Origin: JAPOUP01 sp965201085
GTDB taxonomy: Bacteria; Pseudomonadota; Alphaproteobacteria; Rhodobacterales; Rhodobacteraceae
Assembly (NCBI GenBank): GCA_965201085.1
Contig: CBDAVS010000016.1
Coordinates: forward strand, 1-64,000
Reading direction: 5' to 3'
DNA length: 64,000 nucleotides
Part shown: piece by piece, positions 27,294-36,866 of the stretch
Position numbering within the stretch: position 1 is the stretch's first letter
Layout of the letters: every line of letters begins with the position of its first letter
Notes under the pieces: generated by a model
Seen by the model: the letters and a program-made list of their open reading frames with translations, nothing else
The model's database searches: none
Told to the model about the DNA's origin: nothing
Made by a program: the position numbers and the translations under genes

Positions 27294-28244
27294 GTGGCGA
27301 AAACCCAATTGACCATAATGCTCGCGGCACCCCGGGGCTTTTGCGCCGGCGTGGAACGCGCGATCAGGATCGTGGAACTGGCACTGCGCAAATGGGGCGC
27401 ACCTGTCTACGTCCGGCACGAAATCGTTCACAACAAGCATGTCGTTGACGAATTACGCGCGAAGGGAACGGTCTTTGTCGAGGAACTGGATGAATGCCCG
27501 AATGACCGCCCGGTGATCTTTTCGGCCCATGGAGTGCCGAAAGCGGTCCCGGCGGAAGCGGCGAAACGGCAGATGATCTATGTCGACGCCGCTTGCCCGC
27601 TCGTATCCAAAGTACACGTCGAGGCTCAGCGGCATCACCGGAACGGCCTTCAGATCGTGATGATCGGCCATGAAGGCCATCCCGAAACAAGCGGAACGTT
27701 GGGACAGTTGCCGGAAGGCGGGGTCCTGCTTGTCGAGACCGTCGAGGATGTCGCGGTGCTGAAGGTACGCGATCCCGCCAAGCTGGCCTACATCACCCAG
27801 ACGACCCTATCGGTCGACGATACGGCGGATGTGGTCGAGGCGCTCACGACCCGATTTCCCGAAATTGTCGGGCCGCGGACTCAGGACATATGCTATGCGA
27901 CGACCAACCGGCAGGCGGCGGTGAAGGCCATCGCTCCCAAAGCCGATGCGATGCTGGTTGTCGGCGCTCCGAACTCTTCGAATTCAAGACGGCTCGTGGA
28001 GGTTAGCACCGCGGCCGGATGCGAATACTCGCAACTGGTGCGGAATGCCGATGAAGTCGATTGGCGGGCGCTGGAAGGTGCCCGCGTGGTCGGGGTCACG
28101 GCCGGTGCGAGCGCCCCGGAGATTCTGGTCAGCGAAGTGGTCGCCGCTTTCGAGGAGCGCTTCGAGGTGACCGTGGAACAGGTCGAGACCTCAGTTGAGA
28201 ACATCGAATTCAAGATACCGCAGATTCTGCGCGAGTTGGCATGA
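27294..28244 (+). CDS. ispH: 4-hydroxy-3-methylbut-2-enyl diphosphate reductase
   Basis: 316 aa Fe-S enzyme that makes IPP and DMAPP, the last step of the MEP pathway. The three cluster cysteines are visible: AAPRGFCAGVERA, YVDAACPLVSKVHVE and TQDICYATTNRQ. Also present are the substrate-site HEGHPET and the Ser-rich GAPNSSNSRRL. I prefer GTG 27294 (AAGGA 9 bp upstream); TTG 27288 is possible. Ends at 28244. Confidence 0.95.
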   Translation: MAKTQLTIMLAAPRGFCAGVERAIRIVELALRKWGAPVYVRHEIVHNKHVVDELRAKGTVFVEELDECPNDRPVIFSAHGVPKAVPAEAAKRQMIYVDAACPLVSKVHVEAQRHHRNGLQIVMIGHEGHPETSGTLGQLPEGGVLLVETVEDVAVLKVRDPAKLAYITQTTLSVDDTADVVEALTTRFPEIVGPRTQDICYATTNRQAAVKAIAPKADAMLVVGAPNSSNSRRLVEVSTAAGCEYSQLVRNADEVDWRALEGARVVGVTAGASAPEILVSEVVAAFEERFEVTVEQVETSVENIEFKIPQILRELA

Positions 28245-28339
28245 CCTTCAGCGCGGTTCGCGTAGTTTTTTATGGGCTCAACGGCTTTGGACCGATTGGG
28301 GCCGATACCCCTGTCATTCGAACTCCACATGGATGAGGC

Positions 28340-28921
28340 ATGAACGGGACGCTTCGGGTCTATGACCGGATGGCGGATGAATACCATGCGATGGCGGAAG
28401 GCTTTTCTCGGAAAGAGCTTGCCGAATTCATGGACGCCGTGGCGCCGGGAGCGAAAGTTCTCGATCTAGGTTGTGGGCCTGGACACCATGCCGCCCGCAT
28501 GGTACGGGCGGGATTCGAAGTGCTTGCGATTGACGGCTCGGCGGAAATGGTGGCGCGAGCCGCACTCGGGTATGGCGTGGATGCAAGACAGGCGACCTTC
28601 GATGATATTCCGACCTTTGGTCCGGTAGGGGGCATATGGGCGAGTTTCTCGCTTCTGCACGCCAAGCGCGCCGACCTGCCCCGTCATCTAGAGGACCTGC
28701 ATGCGATCTGCGAGCGCGGTGGTCCATTATATCTGGGCATGAAACTTGGCTCGGGCGATGGTGTGGACCGGCTGGGAAGGTACTACACCTATTATTCCGA
28801 AGCTGAATTGCGCACGGTGGTTGTGGATGCGGGCTTCACACATGAATTGACCCGCCTCGGTTCGGGGAAAGGTCTTGCCGGCGATGTCGAGGACTGGATC
28901 ACGATGTTCGCCCGTGCCTGA
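28340..28921 (+). CDS. Class I SAM-dependent methyltransferase
   Basis: 193 aa Rossmann-fold methyltransferase. Motif I is VLDLGCGPGHHAARM, followed by the acidic end of strand 2 (EVLAIDGSAEMV) and a motif-IV-like GIWASFSLLHA. It resembles small methyltransferases of unknown substrate often found between ispH and rnhA. The stop overlaps rnhA by 8 bp. Confidence 0.88.
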   Translation: MNGTLRVYDRMADEYHAMAEGFSRKELAEFMDAVAPGAKVLDLGCGPGHHAARMVRAGFEVLAIDGSAEMVARAALGYGVDARQATFDDIPTFGPVGGIWASFSLLHAKRADLPRHLEDLHAICERGGPLYLGMKLGSGDGVDRLGRYYTYYSEAELRTVVVDAGFTHELTRLGSGKGLAGDVEDWITMFARA

Positions 28922-29432
28922 GATCTTCGCCTACACCGATGGGGCATGCAGCGGTAATCCCGGTCCTGGCGGTTGGGGTGTTCTGCTGGAAGCCCGCGAT
29001 GGCGATAGACTGCTGAAAAGCCGTGAACTATGCGGCGGAGCACAGGATACCACGAATAATCGCATGGAACTCGTGGCAGTTATTTCGGCGCTCGAAACCT
29101 TGAGCGGGCCAGCTGCCATTACGGTGGTCACGGACAGCGCCTATGTGAAGAACGGAATCACTGAATGGATCCACGGCTGGAAGGACAATGGTTGGATTAC
29201 ATCGTCGCGCAAGCCAGTCAGGAACGCGGATCTCTGGCAGGCTTTGGACGAGGCGCAGGGGCGCAATCAGGTCACGTGGAAGTGGATCAAGGGTCACGCA
29301 GGCCATCCGGGCAACGAGCGTGCCGACGCTTTGGCACGAAGCGGCATGAAACCGTTCATGCCGAAGCGCTCCGGTAAAAACAGGAGCGCGGCGGGAATTG
29401 AACGACGGAACGTGGCCTCGGTCGGACCTTGA
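28914..29432 (+). CDS. rnhA: Ribonuclease HI
   Basis: 172 aa; cleaves RNA in RNA-DNA hybrids (R-loops, Okazaki primers). Catalytic residues: D in YTDGACSGNPGPGGWG, E in NNRMELVAVI, D in VVTDSAYVKNG and D in GHAGHPGNERADALA. The start is GTG 28914 (VPEIFAYTDG), overlapping the methyltransferase stop, so the two are probably coupled. About 15 extra residues at the C-terminus. Confidence 0.95.
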   Translation: MPEIFAYTDGACSGNPGPGGWGVLLEARDGDRLLKSRELCGGAQDTTNNRMELVAVISALETLSGPAAITVVTDSAYVKNGITEWIHGWKDNGWITSSRKPVRNADLWQALDEAQGRNQVTWKWIKGHAGHPGNERADALARSGMKPFMPKRSGKNRSAAGIERRNVASVGP

Positions 29433-29666
29433 GCTGCCTGCGGTGACGGCAACCGTTGGCGGGTCTGAAACCGAAACACGTAGCGGAACCCGTCAGCATT
29501 CACGATCAGCCCAATCGGGTGCATGGCCGCGAAGAGACGTCTCACCGCCATGCTTCGGCGCGAAAGGATCATCCCGACACCTCAAAGGCCCTGCTTTGCG
29601 GCTGACCGAAGCCAGCATCGCGCATGGTTTATATCAGGAAATGTGACGGTCAGGCCCGGTAAATCG

Positions 29667-30839
29667 CTACGGGACGAGAGGTGTCGGCAACCGGCGCAGA
29701 TGTTCCAGGACCTCAAGCGACACATGACCATCGGCCGTCAACCCGACCGAACGCTGGTAGCCCTGCACGGCGGCGATTGTCCCCGGTCCGACGATTCCGT
29801 CAAGTCCGTTGGGGTCGAAACCCTTGCCCAGTAAAAGTCGTTGCAGTTCACCCGCTTCAGCGGTTGACAGCGCCCGGTCCCCATGCGGCCATTCCGCCTT
29901 GATCGGCGCACCACCACTCAGGCGGTCAGCGAGGTGACCAACGCCGATAACATAGGAATCCGCCGCGTTGTATTTTCTCAAAACATGAAAATTCTCGAAA
30001 ATGATAAACGCGGCCCCTTCATGACCTGCGGGCAACAGGATCGCGGCGCCTTCGCAATCGGGTAATCGCAGGCCGTCAACGCTCTCCACACCCATTCGCA
30101 GCCATTTCCGAGTTGGCTTCCTGACCGTTCTGGATATGGAGGAATAGTCAAAGCCGTCGGGCAGAAACACCTCCATGCCCCATGGCCGCCCCTCGATCCA
30201 GCCATGTTGCTTAAGGTAGGAAGCCGTCGATGCAAGCGCATCGGTCGGGTCTTCGGCCCAGACATCGCGGCGCCCGTCACCGTCGAAGTCCTGTGCATAA
30301 TCAAGGTAGGTCTGCGGCATGAACTGCGTGTGCCCCATGGCTCCAGCCCAACTCCCGGTCATCTTGCCCGGAACGGTATCGCCTGCCTGGAGGATACGCA
30401 GGGCCGCGATGAGCTGTACTTTGAAGAACGTGGAGCGTCGCCCGTCATACGCAAGGGTCGCCAATGCCTCCATGACCGGAATATCCCCTCGAAACGTTCC
30501 GTAAGCGCTCTCGATGCCCCAGATCGCGACGATAACCTCTCGCTCCACCCCGAACCGAGCTTCGATCCGACCCAATAGGTCCGCGTGCCGCCGGAGCGCC
30601 GTACTCCCGTTATCAACCCGTTCCGCCGAAACGGCGCTTGCGATATAGTCCCGGATCCGCGTGTTGAATTCAGGCTGGCTGCGGTCTTTGCGGATGACTT
30701 CTGCATTGAGTCGCACATTGCTGAAGGCGCTTTCCATGACGTCCGGGCGTATGCCTTGCCCGAGTGCCTGCGTACGGAAATCGGAAATCCAGCGGCTGAG
30801 GCTGGAATCGTCTGGCCGCGATTCGTTATTTTGGATCAT
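29667..30839 (-). CDS. Lytic murein transglycosylase, MltB type, no signal peptide
   Basis: 390 aa. The transglycosylase domain has the catalytic Glu in VAIWGIESAYGTFRGDIPVM, then GSWAGAMGHTQFMPQTYLDY and a peptidoglycan-binding domain at the end (GFDPNGLDGIVGPGTIAAVQ, from residue 320). MltB-type enzymes act in the periplasm and normally carry a signal sequence or lipobox, but the frame upstream is open to about 31010 without a start codon or any hydrophobic segment. The 5' end thus seems lost at the junction with the plasmid-like region. Confidence 0.85.
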   Translation of the reverse strand: MIQNNESRPDDSSLSRWISDFRTQALGQGIRPDVMESAFSNVRLNAEVIRKDRSQPEFNTRIRDYIASAVSAERVDNGSTALRRHADLLGRIEARFGVEREVIVAIWGIESAYGTFRGDIPVMEALATLAYDGRRSTFFKVQLIAALRILQAGDTVPGKMTGSWAGAMGHTQFMPQTYLDYAQDFDGDGRRDVWAEDPTDALASTASYLKQHGWIEGRPWGMEVFLPDGFDYSSISRTVRKPTRKWLRMGVESVDGLRLPDCEGAAILLPAGHEGAAFIIFENFHVLRKYNAADSYVIGVGHLADRLSGGAPIKAEWPHGDRALSTAEAGELQRLLLGKGFDPNGLDGIVGPGTIAAVQGYQRSVGLTADGHVSLEVLEHLRRLPTPLVP

Positions 30840-31170
30840 TTCATCAAGCTCTGCATTTTGAAGGGTTGCTGATAGACAGAGGTCGCGGACCCCATCGCTC
30901 GGCTTATCCGGATTCCTTGCCCATCGGTACCCGCTGAATACCGTGCGACTTCCAAAACCATTCTGACTTACGTTTCTGACACTGGCCCGAACTAGCTGAC
31001 CTTCCGATCATTTATGAGGTCTGCCCCATAACCAAACTCTGCCGCCACTCCCAGACGCATATGCTGTAGCTGAAAACAGACCAGTTGACGAAAAAAGACA
31101 GTGAACGCCGTCTGCGAACAAGGGAAGTCGACATATCGAGGAAAACCGGTATGTCAGTTTCGATTTGGCA

Positions 31171-32548
31171 CCCCACTTCCAGTCCGAAATGCAACACCGG
31201 CCCGTCTCCGGAGCGAGGGGGTGGCCCCGAGCGGAGGAGGCGGGCCGGTGTTGAAGGATTTTCCGGCCAGGGGCCCGGTTTCCACGCGGAATTCGGCGGC
31301 TGTCCCTTCGGATCGGAGCGTAACCGGGCCTCCCGGCGGCGGCAGGGCCCCGCGGCGGGAGGTGGCGCGCCCGTCCGGGCGAGGGAGGGGGGGGGCCGAC
31401 CGAAACCGGGCGGTCGCGCCTGCGGAATTCCCTCTCCCCCGTCGGCCGACGGGGCGAAGCGCCTCAGGGAGGCCGCGCCCGCGCGAAAGCCTCCGCCGGC
31501 GTCAGGTGGCCGGGCGCCTTGCGGGGGCGCGCGTTCAGGATTTCCTGGACCCGCTTCACGCGGGCGTCCGTGACCTGCCGCAGGTCGGTCCCCTTCGGCA
31601 GGTACCGGGGCGGCGGCCCGTCGGTGTGCCCGTTCAGGCCCCGCTCCCACGGGTGGTGGGGCGTCGGGAGGAGGAAGTCGGCCTCCAGCGCCTTCGCCAC
31701 CTTCGCGTGCCCCGCGAACTCCCTGCCGTTGTCCGCCGTGATCGTGTGGACCCTGGCGCCGGGACCCCCGGGAAGGTCGGTCATCGCCCCGCCGGCCGCC
31801 TCCGCCCTCTTTCCGTCAACCCGTCGGACAGGCGTGAATTCCGGGCATCTGTCCACAGGCGACACCACCGCACCGCCGTGTCCCCCGCCGATCACCGTGT
31901 CCGCTTCCCGGTCGCCGATTCTCGCCTTCGCCCCGCCCTCTTCCGGGCGCTCCGGGATGTCCCTCCGGCCCGGGATGTGACCCCGGCCCGCGTGGCGACC
32001 GCCCTTCCGGTTCGGTTTCTTTCCCCGCCGCCGCAGGTGCCCGCAAGGCGTTCCTCCGTCCCTGCGGTCCGCGCGTACGAGGCCGTATATCCGCTGACGG
32101 CCGACCATGCCGGGGTCCTCCAGCCGGAGACGCCCCGGGACCTGTTCCGGGCTCCAGCCCTCCTCCGGCTTCGCCACGACCTTCGCCCGGCGCCCCTCCG
32201 TCAGCTTCCCCGGGACCGAAGAGGCCCCGCTCCGGCGCCCGGTGGCCTTCCTCCGCGCCTGTCCCTGCCGGTAGCCCCGCCCGCCGCCGTCGCGTCGGAT
32301 CTCCCGCGATATGGTGGCCGGATGGCGGCCCGGCCGCCCGGCGATGGCCCCGTTCGAAAGCCCGCCTTTCCCCGTCGCGTATATCCGGCATCTTCCGTCG
32401 AAGGTCAGATGACGGTAGCCCTCGGGCATGACACTCTCCTATCCTGCGCGCAGGGACTGTCGCCGTTATCCGGCCGGTTCGCGGGATGCCGCACCCGAAA
32501 CGCGGCTTCCCACCATCAACGGTGTTGCACTTCAGGGCGGAACGGGGG
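31171..32548 (-). mobile_element. IS30-family element, copy 2 (complete)
   Basis: 1378 bp with ends ccccacttccagtccgaaat (left) and cttcagggcggaacggggg (right). An imperfect long hairpin lies just inside the left end (31193-31254). The right flank is an ISNCY terminal remnant. Confidence 0.9.
31464..32429 (-). pseudogene. IS30 transposase, copy 2, catalytic Glu lost
   Basis: Open frame of 321 aa with no stop codon, but the third catalytic residue is replaced: ERGLNGHTDG where copy 1 has ERGLNEHTNG. Compared with copy 1 it also has LKGLG to PGGPG, Q to R, K to R and V to A changes. By eye, 61-600 against 31501-32040 shows about 29 A/T-to-G/C transitions, 2 in reverse and about 5 transversions. 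Called a pseudogene because of the active-site loss. Confidence 0.8.
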
Positions 32549-32586
32549 CCGCTAAAAAACCGCAGCGCTCGACCAAAATGGACACG
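32549..32586 (-). repeat. ISNCY left-end remnant next to IS30 copy 2
   Basis: Reads ccgctaaaaaaccgcagc and ends in ggacac, matching the reverse complement of the left terminus of ISNCY copy C (48353-48392: ccgcgaaaaaaccgcagc ... ggacacta). It is the outer piece of an ISNCY end that is missing from copies A and B. Confidence 0.6.
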
Positions 32587-32589
32587 AGC

Positions 32590-32728
32590 CATGACGGCTA
32601 CGACAGAGGCCACCACCATCCTTACGCCCGGCCCCAGGCCGGCCGCCTTCGCCTACGACACCAGCCGGACCGCCGACATCCAGGCGTTCCGGCCCACGGC
32701 CCGGGCAGCACTTCTCGCTGCCGCCTGA
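32590..32728 (+). pseudogene. N-terminal piece of the RepC-like gene, out of frame
   Basis: Short frame MTATTEATTILTPGPRPAAF ending in TGA at 32728, with CATGACGG context. A one-base shift near 32697 would join it to the repC frame (RPGQHFSLPPEVPKRRAVDT). It may therefore be the true repC start, now separated. Confidence 0.4.
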
Positions 32729-32729
32729 A

Positions 32730-33980
32730 GTGCCGAAGCGCAGGGCCGTCGACACGGCCGAGGACGCGCTCCGCATCCGGGGCGCAACGGAGCGGGAGAT
32801 CAATGTCTGGCGGCTCATCGCCCGCCCCACCGCCGCGGCGGCCTGGAACGATTCCGGACGGGCGGCGGTCAACTGGCGTTACCAGTGCGACAGGGCCCGG
32901 CAGATAGGGATCGGCGAGCGCCAGTTCCGGCGCATCGAGGCCAGGCTGGAGGGCTTCGGCGTCATAGCGCGCGCGACGGCGGACAACGGCTGGCGGGGCC
33001 CCAGGTCGGGACGGGACGTCCAGCCCCAGCACGACGGCCTTTCGGTGGAGCCGGCGATCGCCAACTATCTCGCCTTCACCGCGCTGGTCGGCCACAGCGA
33101 GTTCCTGGAGCAGGAGCGCGCGCGGATGGTTGCCGACGCCAGGGCTGCCCGCGCCCGCCTGGGCAGAACGGTCGCCGGGATATTCGATGCCGACACCAGG
33201 GCCTGGGCGCTCGCGGAGCTCGACGCGCTCGGCGCCAGGAGGCCCCAGCCGCTGCGCAGCGCCAGTCTGGAGGCGGTCCAGCAGTGGACCGGCGAGGTGC
33301 TCGCCCTGGAGACGCAGGTGATGGAGAGGCTGGACCCGGCGATGGCGGCGGAGGTGCGCGTCGCGGAAGCCTCCCCCGCCCTGCCCGCGCTCGCCGAAGG
33401 CCTGCGGGCGGAGGCCGGCGCCTCCGCAGGCGCCGACAGCGGCAGTGGCGCCCGGCTGCCGGACAGAAAGGCGCAGGGCCATGAAGGGGCGGCCGCTTCC
33501 CCTCGGGCTGGCGTCACGGCCAGCCGGAAGCCTCCCCCGCCCGACCCCCGGGACAGGGCGGACATCCGCGAAAGGGCCGCGGCCGACCTCACCGCCCGTG
33601 AGCGGAAAGACAGGATCGCCAGGATCGTGAAGCCGGCCCTCCTGAAGAGGCTCACCGACCCCGTCCTCAGGGAGATCGCCTCCGAGGATGCGGCGATGTA
33701 TATGGACGTCATGGACTGGCGGCAGGCGTCCGCCATGATCTGCCGCGAGCTCGGAATCCACACCTCGGCATGGCGGGAGGCGGTCGAGGCCATGAGCGAG
33801 GAGATCGCCTTCGTCGCGCTCCTGGTCATCGACCGGAGCCGGTTCCACCCCACCAAACCCACGAAGCAGCCCGGCGGGCTGCTCAGGTCCATGGCGGCGC
33901 GGTCCGGAAAGAGCTGGACGCGTCGTCCGATGTCCGGCGGGACCATGTTCCGGCAGCGGGAAGCGCGCTTGGCGAGCTGA
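32730..33980 (+). CDS. Plasmid replication initiator, RepC-like
   Basis: 416 aa from GTG 32730. The N-terminal winged-helix region (QIGIGERQFRRIEARLEGFG, VIARATADNGWRG) binds origin DNA in RepC proteins. After a proline-rich linker the C-terminal domain (YMDVMDWRQASAMICRELGI, HTSAWREAVEAMSEEIAFVA, KQPGGLLRSMAARSG) matches the RP-C_C domain. In repABC plasmids repC follows repA and repB; here the only partition pair is 22 kb away. The last bases overlap the start of the TraA-like remnant. Function as an initiator is uncertain because the N-terminus may be frameshifted. Confidence 0.7.
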   Translation: MPKRRAVDTAEDALRIRGATEREINVWRLIARPTAAAAWNDSGRAAVNWRYQCDRARQIGIGERQFRRIEARLEGFGVIARATADNGWRGPRSGRDVQPQHDGLSVEPAIANYLAFTALVGHSEFLEQERARMVADARAARARLGRTVAGIFDADTRAWALAELDALGARRPQPLRSASLEAVQQWTGEVLALETQVMERLDPAMAAEVRVAEASPALPALAEGLRAEAGASAGADSGSGARLPDRKAQGHEGAAASPRAGVTASRKPPPPDPRDRADIRERAAADLTARERKDRIARIVKPALLKRLTDPVLREIASEDAAMYMDVMDWRQASAMICRELGIHTSAWREAVEAMSEEIAFVALLVIDRSRFHPTKPTKQPGGLLRSMAARSGKSWTRRPMSGGTMFRQREARLAS

Positions 33981-35122
33981 AACCACTGGACACGACACGT
34001 ATCCTCAAGAGCACGCCGCGGGAGTCCGGACTCCCGGCGGAGCGGCGGTTCCGGGCGGGAGACTACGCTGAATATCTTGGCCCGGACAGGAAGGGCCGCG
34101 AGCGGTTCCGGGTTCTTGGCCGTGACGGGCGGGAGCGCGAGGCGCTGCTGCCGACGGGCGTGGAACTGCCGGCCTGGAAGTTCGCGTTCGCGTCCACGAT
34201 CCATGCGGAGGCCGGGAGCGTGTTCGACAGCGCCCATGTGCTGGTCAGGCCGGGCATGAGCCGCCAGCTTCTTGCCGCCGGCGCGCGTCTCCATCGGGAC
34301 CGGCTGTCAGTGCTGGCCCCGGCGGCGGATGACGCTGAAATGGACCAGGTCCTGGAACGGGTCGCTGCCCGAGACGCCACGCCGGAAAGCGTCCTCGATC
34401 ACGGATTCGACCCCTCACTGGCTGCGCGGGAAGCCATGCGGCGCCAGCCGGTCGAGGCCGTTCGCGAACCGGGGGCCATCGCGACGGCGCTGGGGCGGCT
34501 GCAGCGGTTCGCCGGCCTTGCCGACCAGCCTACCGACATCGTGCCGAAGGGTGTTGGGGGAGATGTCATGGCGGAACTCATTGGGGCGACGCTGGTCCGC
34601 ACCGGCGAAGCCCCCGGCGCCGAGGACCGTCTGGCGCTCGAAGCCCATGTCACCACCCTCAGCGATCCGCGGGGCTAGCGCAGGATCCTGAAACAGGTGC
34701 CGCGGGACCTTCCCGGGCGGGCCGACCGCCTTGCGGCCAAGGCCTGCGGAAACGCGGCAGGCGGAGCGGGTGACGCCGGCCGGCAGTTCACGGCGGCGCG
34801 CATCCTTGCGCGGGGCGCCCTCGCGGCGCGGGTGCAGGGCGAGGATGCCGTCGCCGGTCTTTTCGAGGACGCGCTGCGCAGCTATGGCCGCATGGCCGCA
34901 ACGGCGCGGATGATGGGGCGTCCCGAGCAGCTGGCGCCAGAGCCGGTTCCGCAGGCCGTGCGCACGGGTGCGCGGGGGCCACATCCGGCAAGCGGTGCAG
35001 CCGGTCGGCCTGGGCGGGCGGGCCGGAACGTCTCTCCGTCGCGGCGACGCGCCTGGCGGGGCTCGAACCTCATGAGGCTGTTTTCGGGCTACTAGGCCAG
35101 TGAGGAGCGGATCGCGACGGAA
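33965..35122 (+). pseudogene. TraA-like conjugative relaxase/helicase, C-terminal part
   Basis: The C-terminal RecD-like helicase end is recognisable: RFRVLGRDGREREALLPTGV, then WKFAFASTIHAEAGSVFDSA (usual GYATTIHKAQGATVDRA) and LVRPGMSRQLLAAGARLHRD. The relaxase and first helicase domain are missing. After a stop at 34676 related text continues in other frames (GEDAVAGLFEDALRSYGRMA, LAGLEPHEAVFGLL, then ASEERIATEMLEAIF) into the next reading frame. The remnant probably represents one large traA gene fused by deletion to repC. Confidence 0.65.
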
Positions 35123-36754
35123 ATGCTCGAGGCCATCTTCAGCGCTCCGCGCCGCAGCGCCGGTACCCGGAAGGCCGCCCGCAGATACGTGGCGGAACAC
35201 AAACGGGCCGGGGACTGGCCAGGGCGGGCAAAGGCGCTTGAGGCCGTACGGACCCGCGCGGCGCAGGACGGTGCGCCTGGCACCGGCAAGCGGACGGCAC
35301 CCGTGCGTATGGTTTCACCCGGGGCGCCATCGGTCGGCGTTGGGAGCGGCTTGCCCGCGGCCTCGCCGCTTCCGGACATGACCCATGACAACGCCGCGCT
35401 CCAACTCGCCATCGCCATCACGCGCCGCGTTCCCGGGAGCGAGGCCATCCATGGGCGCGACCTGGTCAGGGACATCGGCAACATTCTCAGGCGGGCCGGA
35501 GCCCTTCCGGAGCCTGGCGACGGGAGCGGCGCGACGTTCATGCGGAAGCTTGCGATGATCGGCTGGTCGGATGCCGAACGGGAGCTCGTTCGGGCTTTGG
35601 ACACCGCGGTCGCTGCAGGCGAGCTGCCGGACGTGGAGGACATCCGGGACGCGCGTTTCGACGCGTTCGCCGAGCTGGGCGGGATCGGCGGCGCTCCCGT
35701 CGAGCCACATGTCATGGCCGGGCGCCTGTCGGCGAATTTCACCCGGTCCGAGATCAGGGCCCTGTCGGATCCTTCCGGGGAACTGCCGGCCAACCTTCGC
35801 CATATCGGCACAGCCGTGAGGTCGGGCTTCGCCGCCTGGATACGGGAATGGATGCCGGAACAGGGGAAAGAGCCGATGCCCGGGCGCACACCGGTGGCGG
35901 AGCGCCGTCAGGAGGTCGCGGGGACAGTTGCGCCGCAGACAGCGGTGACCCCACGGGATTCCGACGACCGGCTGCGCGACCGGGTGATGCAGCTGGCCGC
36001 GGCGCTGACCGAGCGGATCGTGCCCACTAGGGGCATACACGGCCGTGACATGAAGCGGCAGGTGAAAGAGGCGCTGCTCCTGCCATCCGATGCCGTGCCG
36101 GAAGGGGACATTGTCCGGCTGGCAGGCGGGATCGCGCGCAGGCGGGTGGAGGCGGACATCCGCGTCGAGCTGGTCAGTAGCATGTCGTCCGCGCCGGTGT
36201 ATGAGGCCAACGCGCGGTTCAGGGGCAGTCCGAAGCTGCACCGAAGCGATCTCCGGCAGCGCTACGGCGAGGAACTGCCGAAGCGCCTGGCCGGACTCGA
36301 GAGCGGTGGCGACACGCCAACGGAACTTGAGCGCGAGGTGGCGCGTGTCGCGCTGGCCGCCAGGGGAACCCCGTGCGAGCGTCTTGCCGATGCCATGGCT
36401 GACGCGCTTGGCTTCGGGAGCGTGAGCGATGTCGGCGAACTCCGCAGGGAGCGTGACAGGCTGCTCAGGACACTCGCGGAGCCGGTTGGCAGGCTGAAGA
36501 CGTCCGTGCGCCGTGACTTGGTGCGGCGGATGCACCGGGCGTTCACAGGGTCAGAGATTCTGGCCCTCGCCGAAAGCCGCGCTAGGTCGGTGGTGCCGGA
36601 GGCGGACCGGGGGCAGGTGGCGGAGAGCGTCCGGCTTCTGCTTTCCACCCGGATCGCCGATCCTGCGCCGTGGCGCGGCCAGCACGAACAGCTGGGGCGC
36701 ACGACCGGGGCCGTGCTGACACGGGAAGCCGGCATGGGCATCGAACCCTTCTGA
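35123..36754 (+). CDS. Relaxase tail with duplicated IHGRD module
   Basis: 543 aa, probably the in-frame remainder of the TraA-like protein. It contains two copies of a helical module: LQLAIAITRRVPGSEAIHGR (IHGRD at residue 109) and MQLAAALTERIVPTRGIHGR (IHGRD at 305). From there to the end (SVRRDLVRRMHRAFTGSEIL, LLLSTRIADPAPWRGQHEQL, EAGMGIEPF) it is co-linear with the C-terminus of the two ATPases downstream. No catalytic motif or membrane helix. Function unknown; the shared module suggests a common partner or docking role. Confidence 0.6.
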   Translation: MLEAIFSAPRRSAGTRKAARRYVAEHKRAGDWPGRAKALEAVRTRAAQDGAPGTGKRTAPVRMVSPGAPSVGVGSGLPAASPLPDMTHDNAALQLAIAITRRVPGSEAIHGRDLVRDIGNILRRAGALPEPGDGSGATFMRKLAMIGWSDAERELVRALDTAVAAGELPDVEDIRDARFDAFAELGGIGGAPVEPHVMAGRLSANFTRSEIRALSDPSGELPANLRHIGTAVRSGFAAWIREWMPEQGKEPMPGRTPVAERRQEVAGTVAPQTAVTPRDSDDRLRDRVMQLAAALTERIVPTRGIHGRDMKRQVKEALLLPSDAVPEGDIVRLAGGIARRRVEADIRVELVSSMSSAPVYEANARFRGSPKLHRSDLRQRYGEELPKRLAGLESGGDTPTELEREVARVALAARGTPCERLADAMADALGFGSVSDVGELRRERDRLLRTLAEPVGRLKTSVRRDLVRRMHRAFTGSEILALAESRARSVVPEADRGQVAESVRLLLSTRIADPAPWRGQHEQLGRTTGAVLTREAGMGIEPF

Positions 36755-36866
36755 GCGAAGGCTGGGCCAGGTCATCCAGCCTATAGCGGTGCGTGACGCC
36801 CGGAAACGGCTTGATTGCGCCCGTCGCAGGATGCATGCTGCCAGCGCTGGCGGAAAGGGGTAGGCC

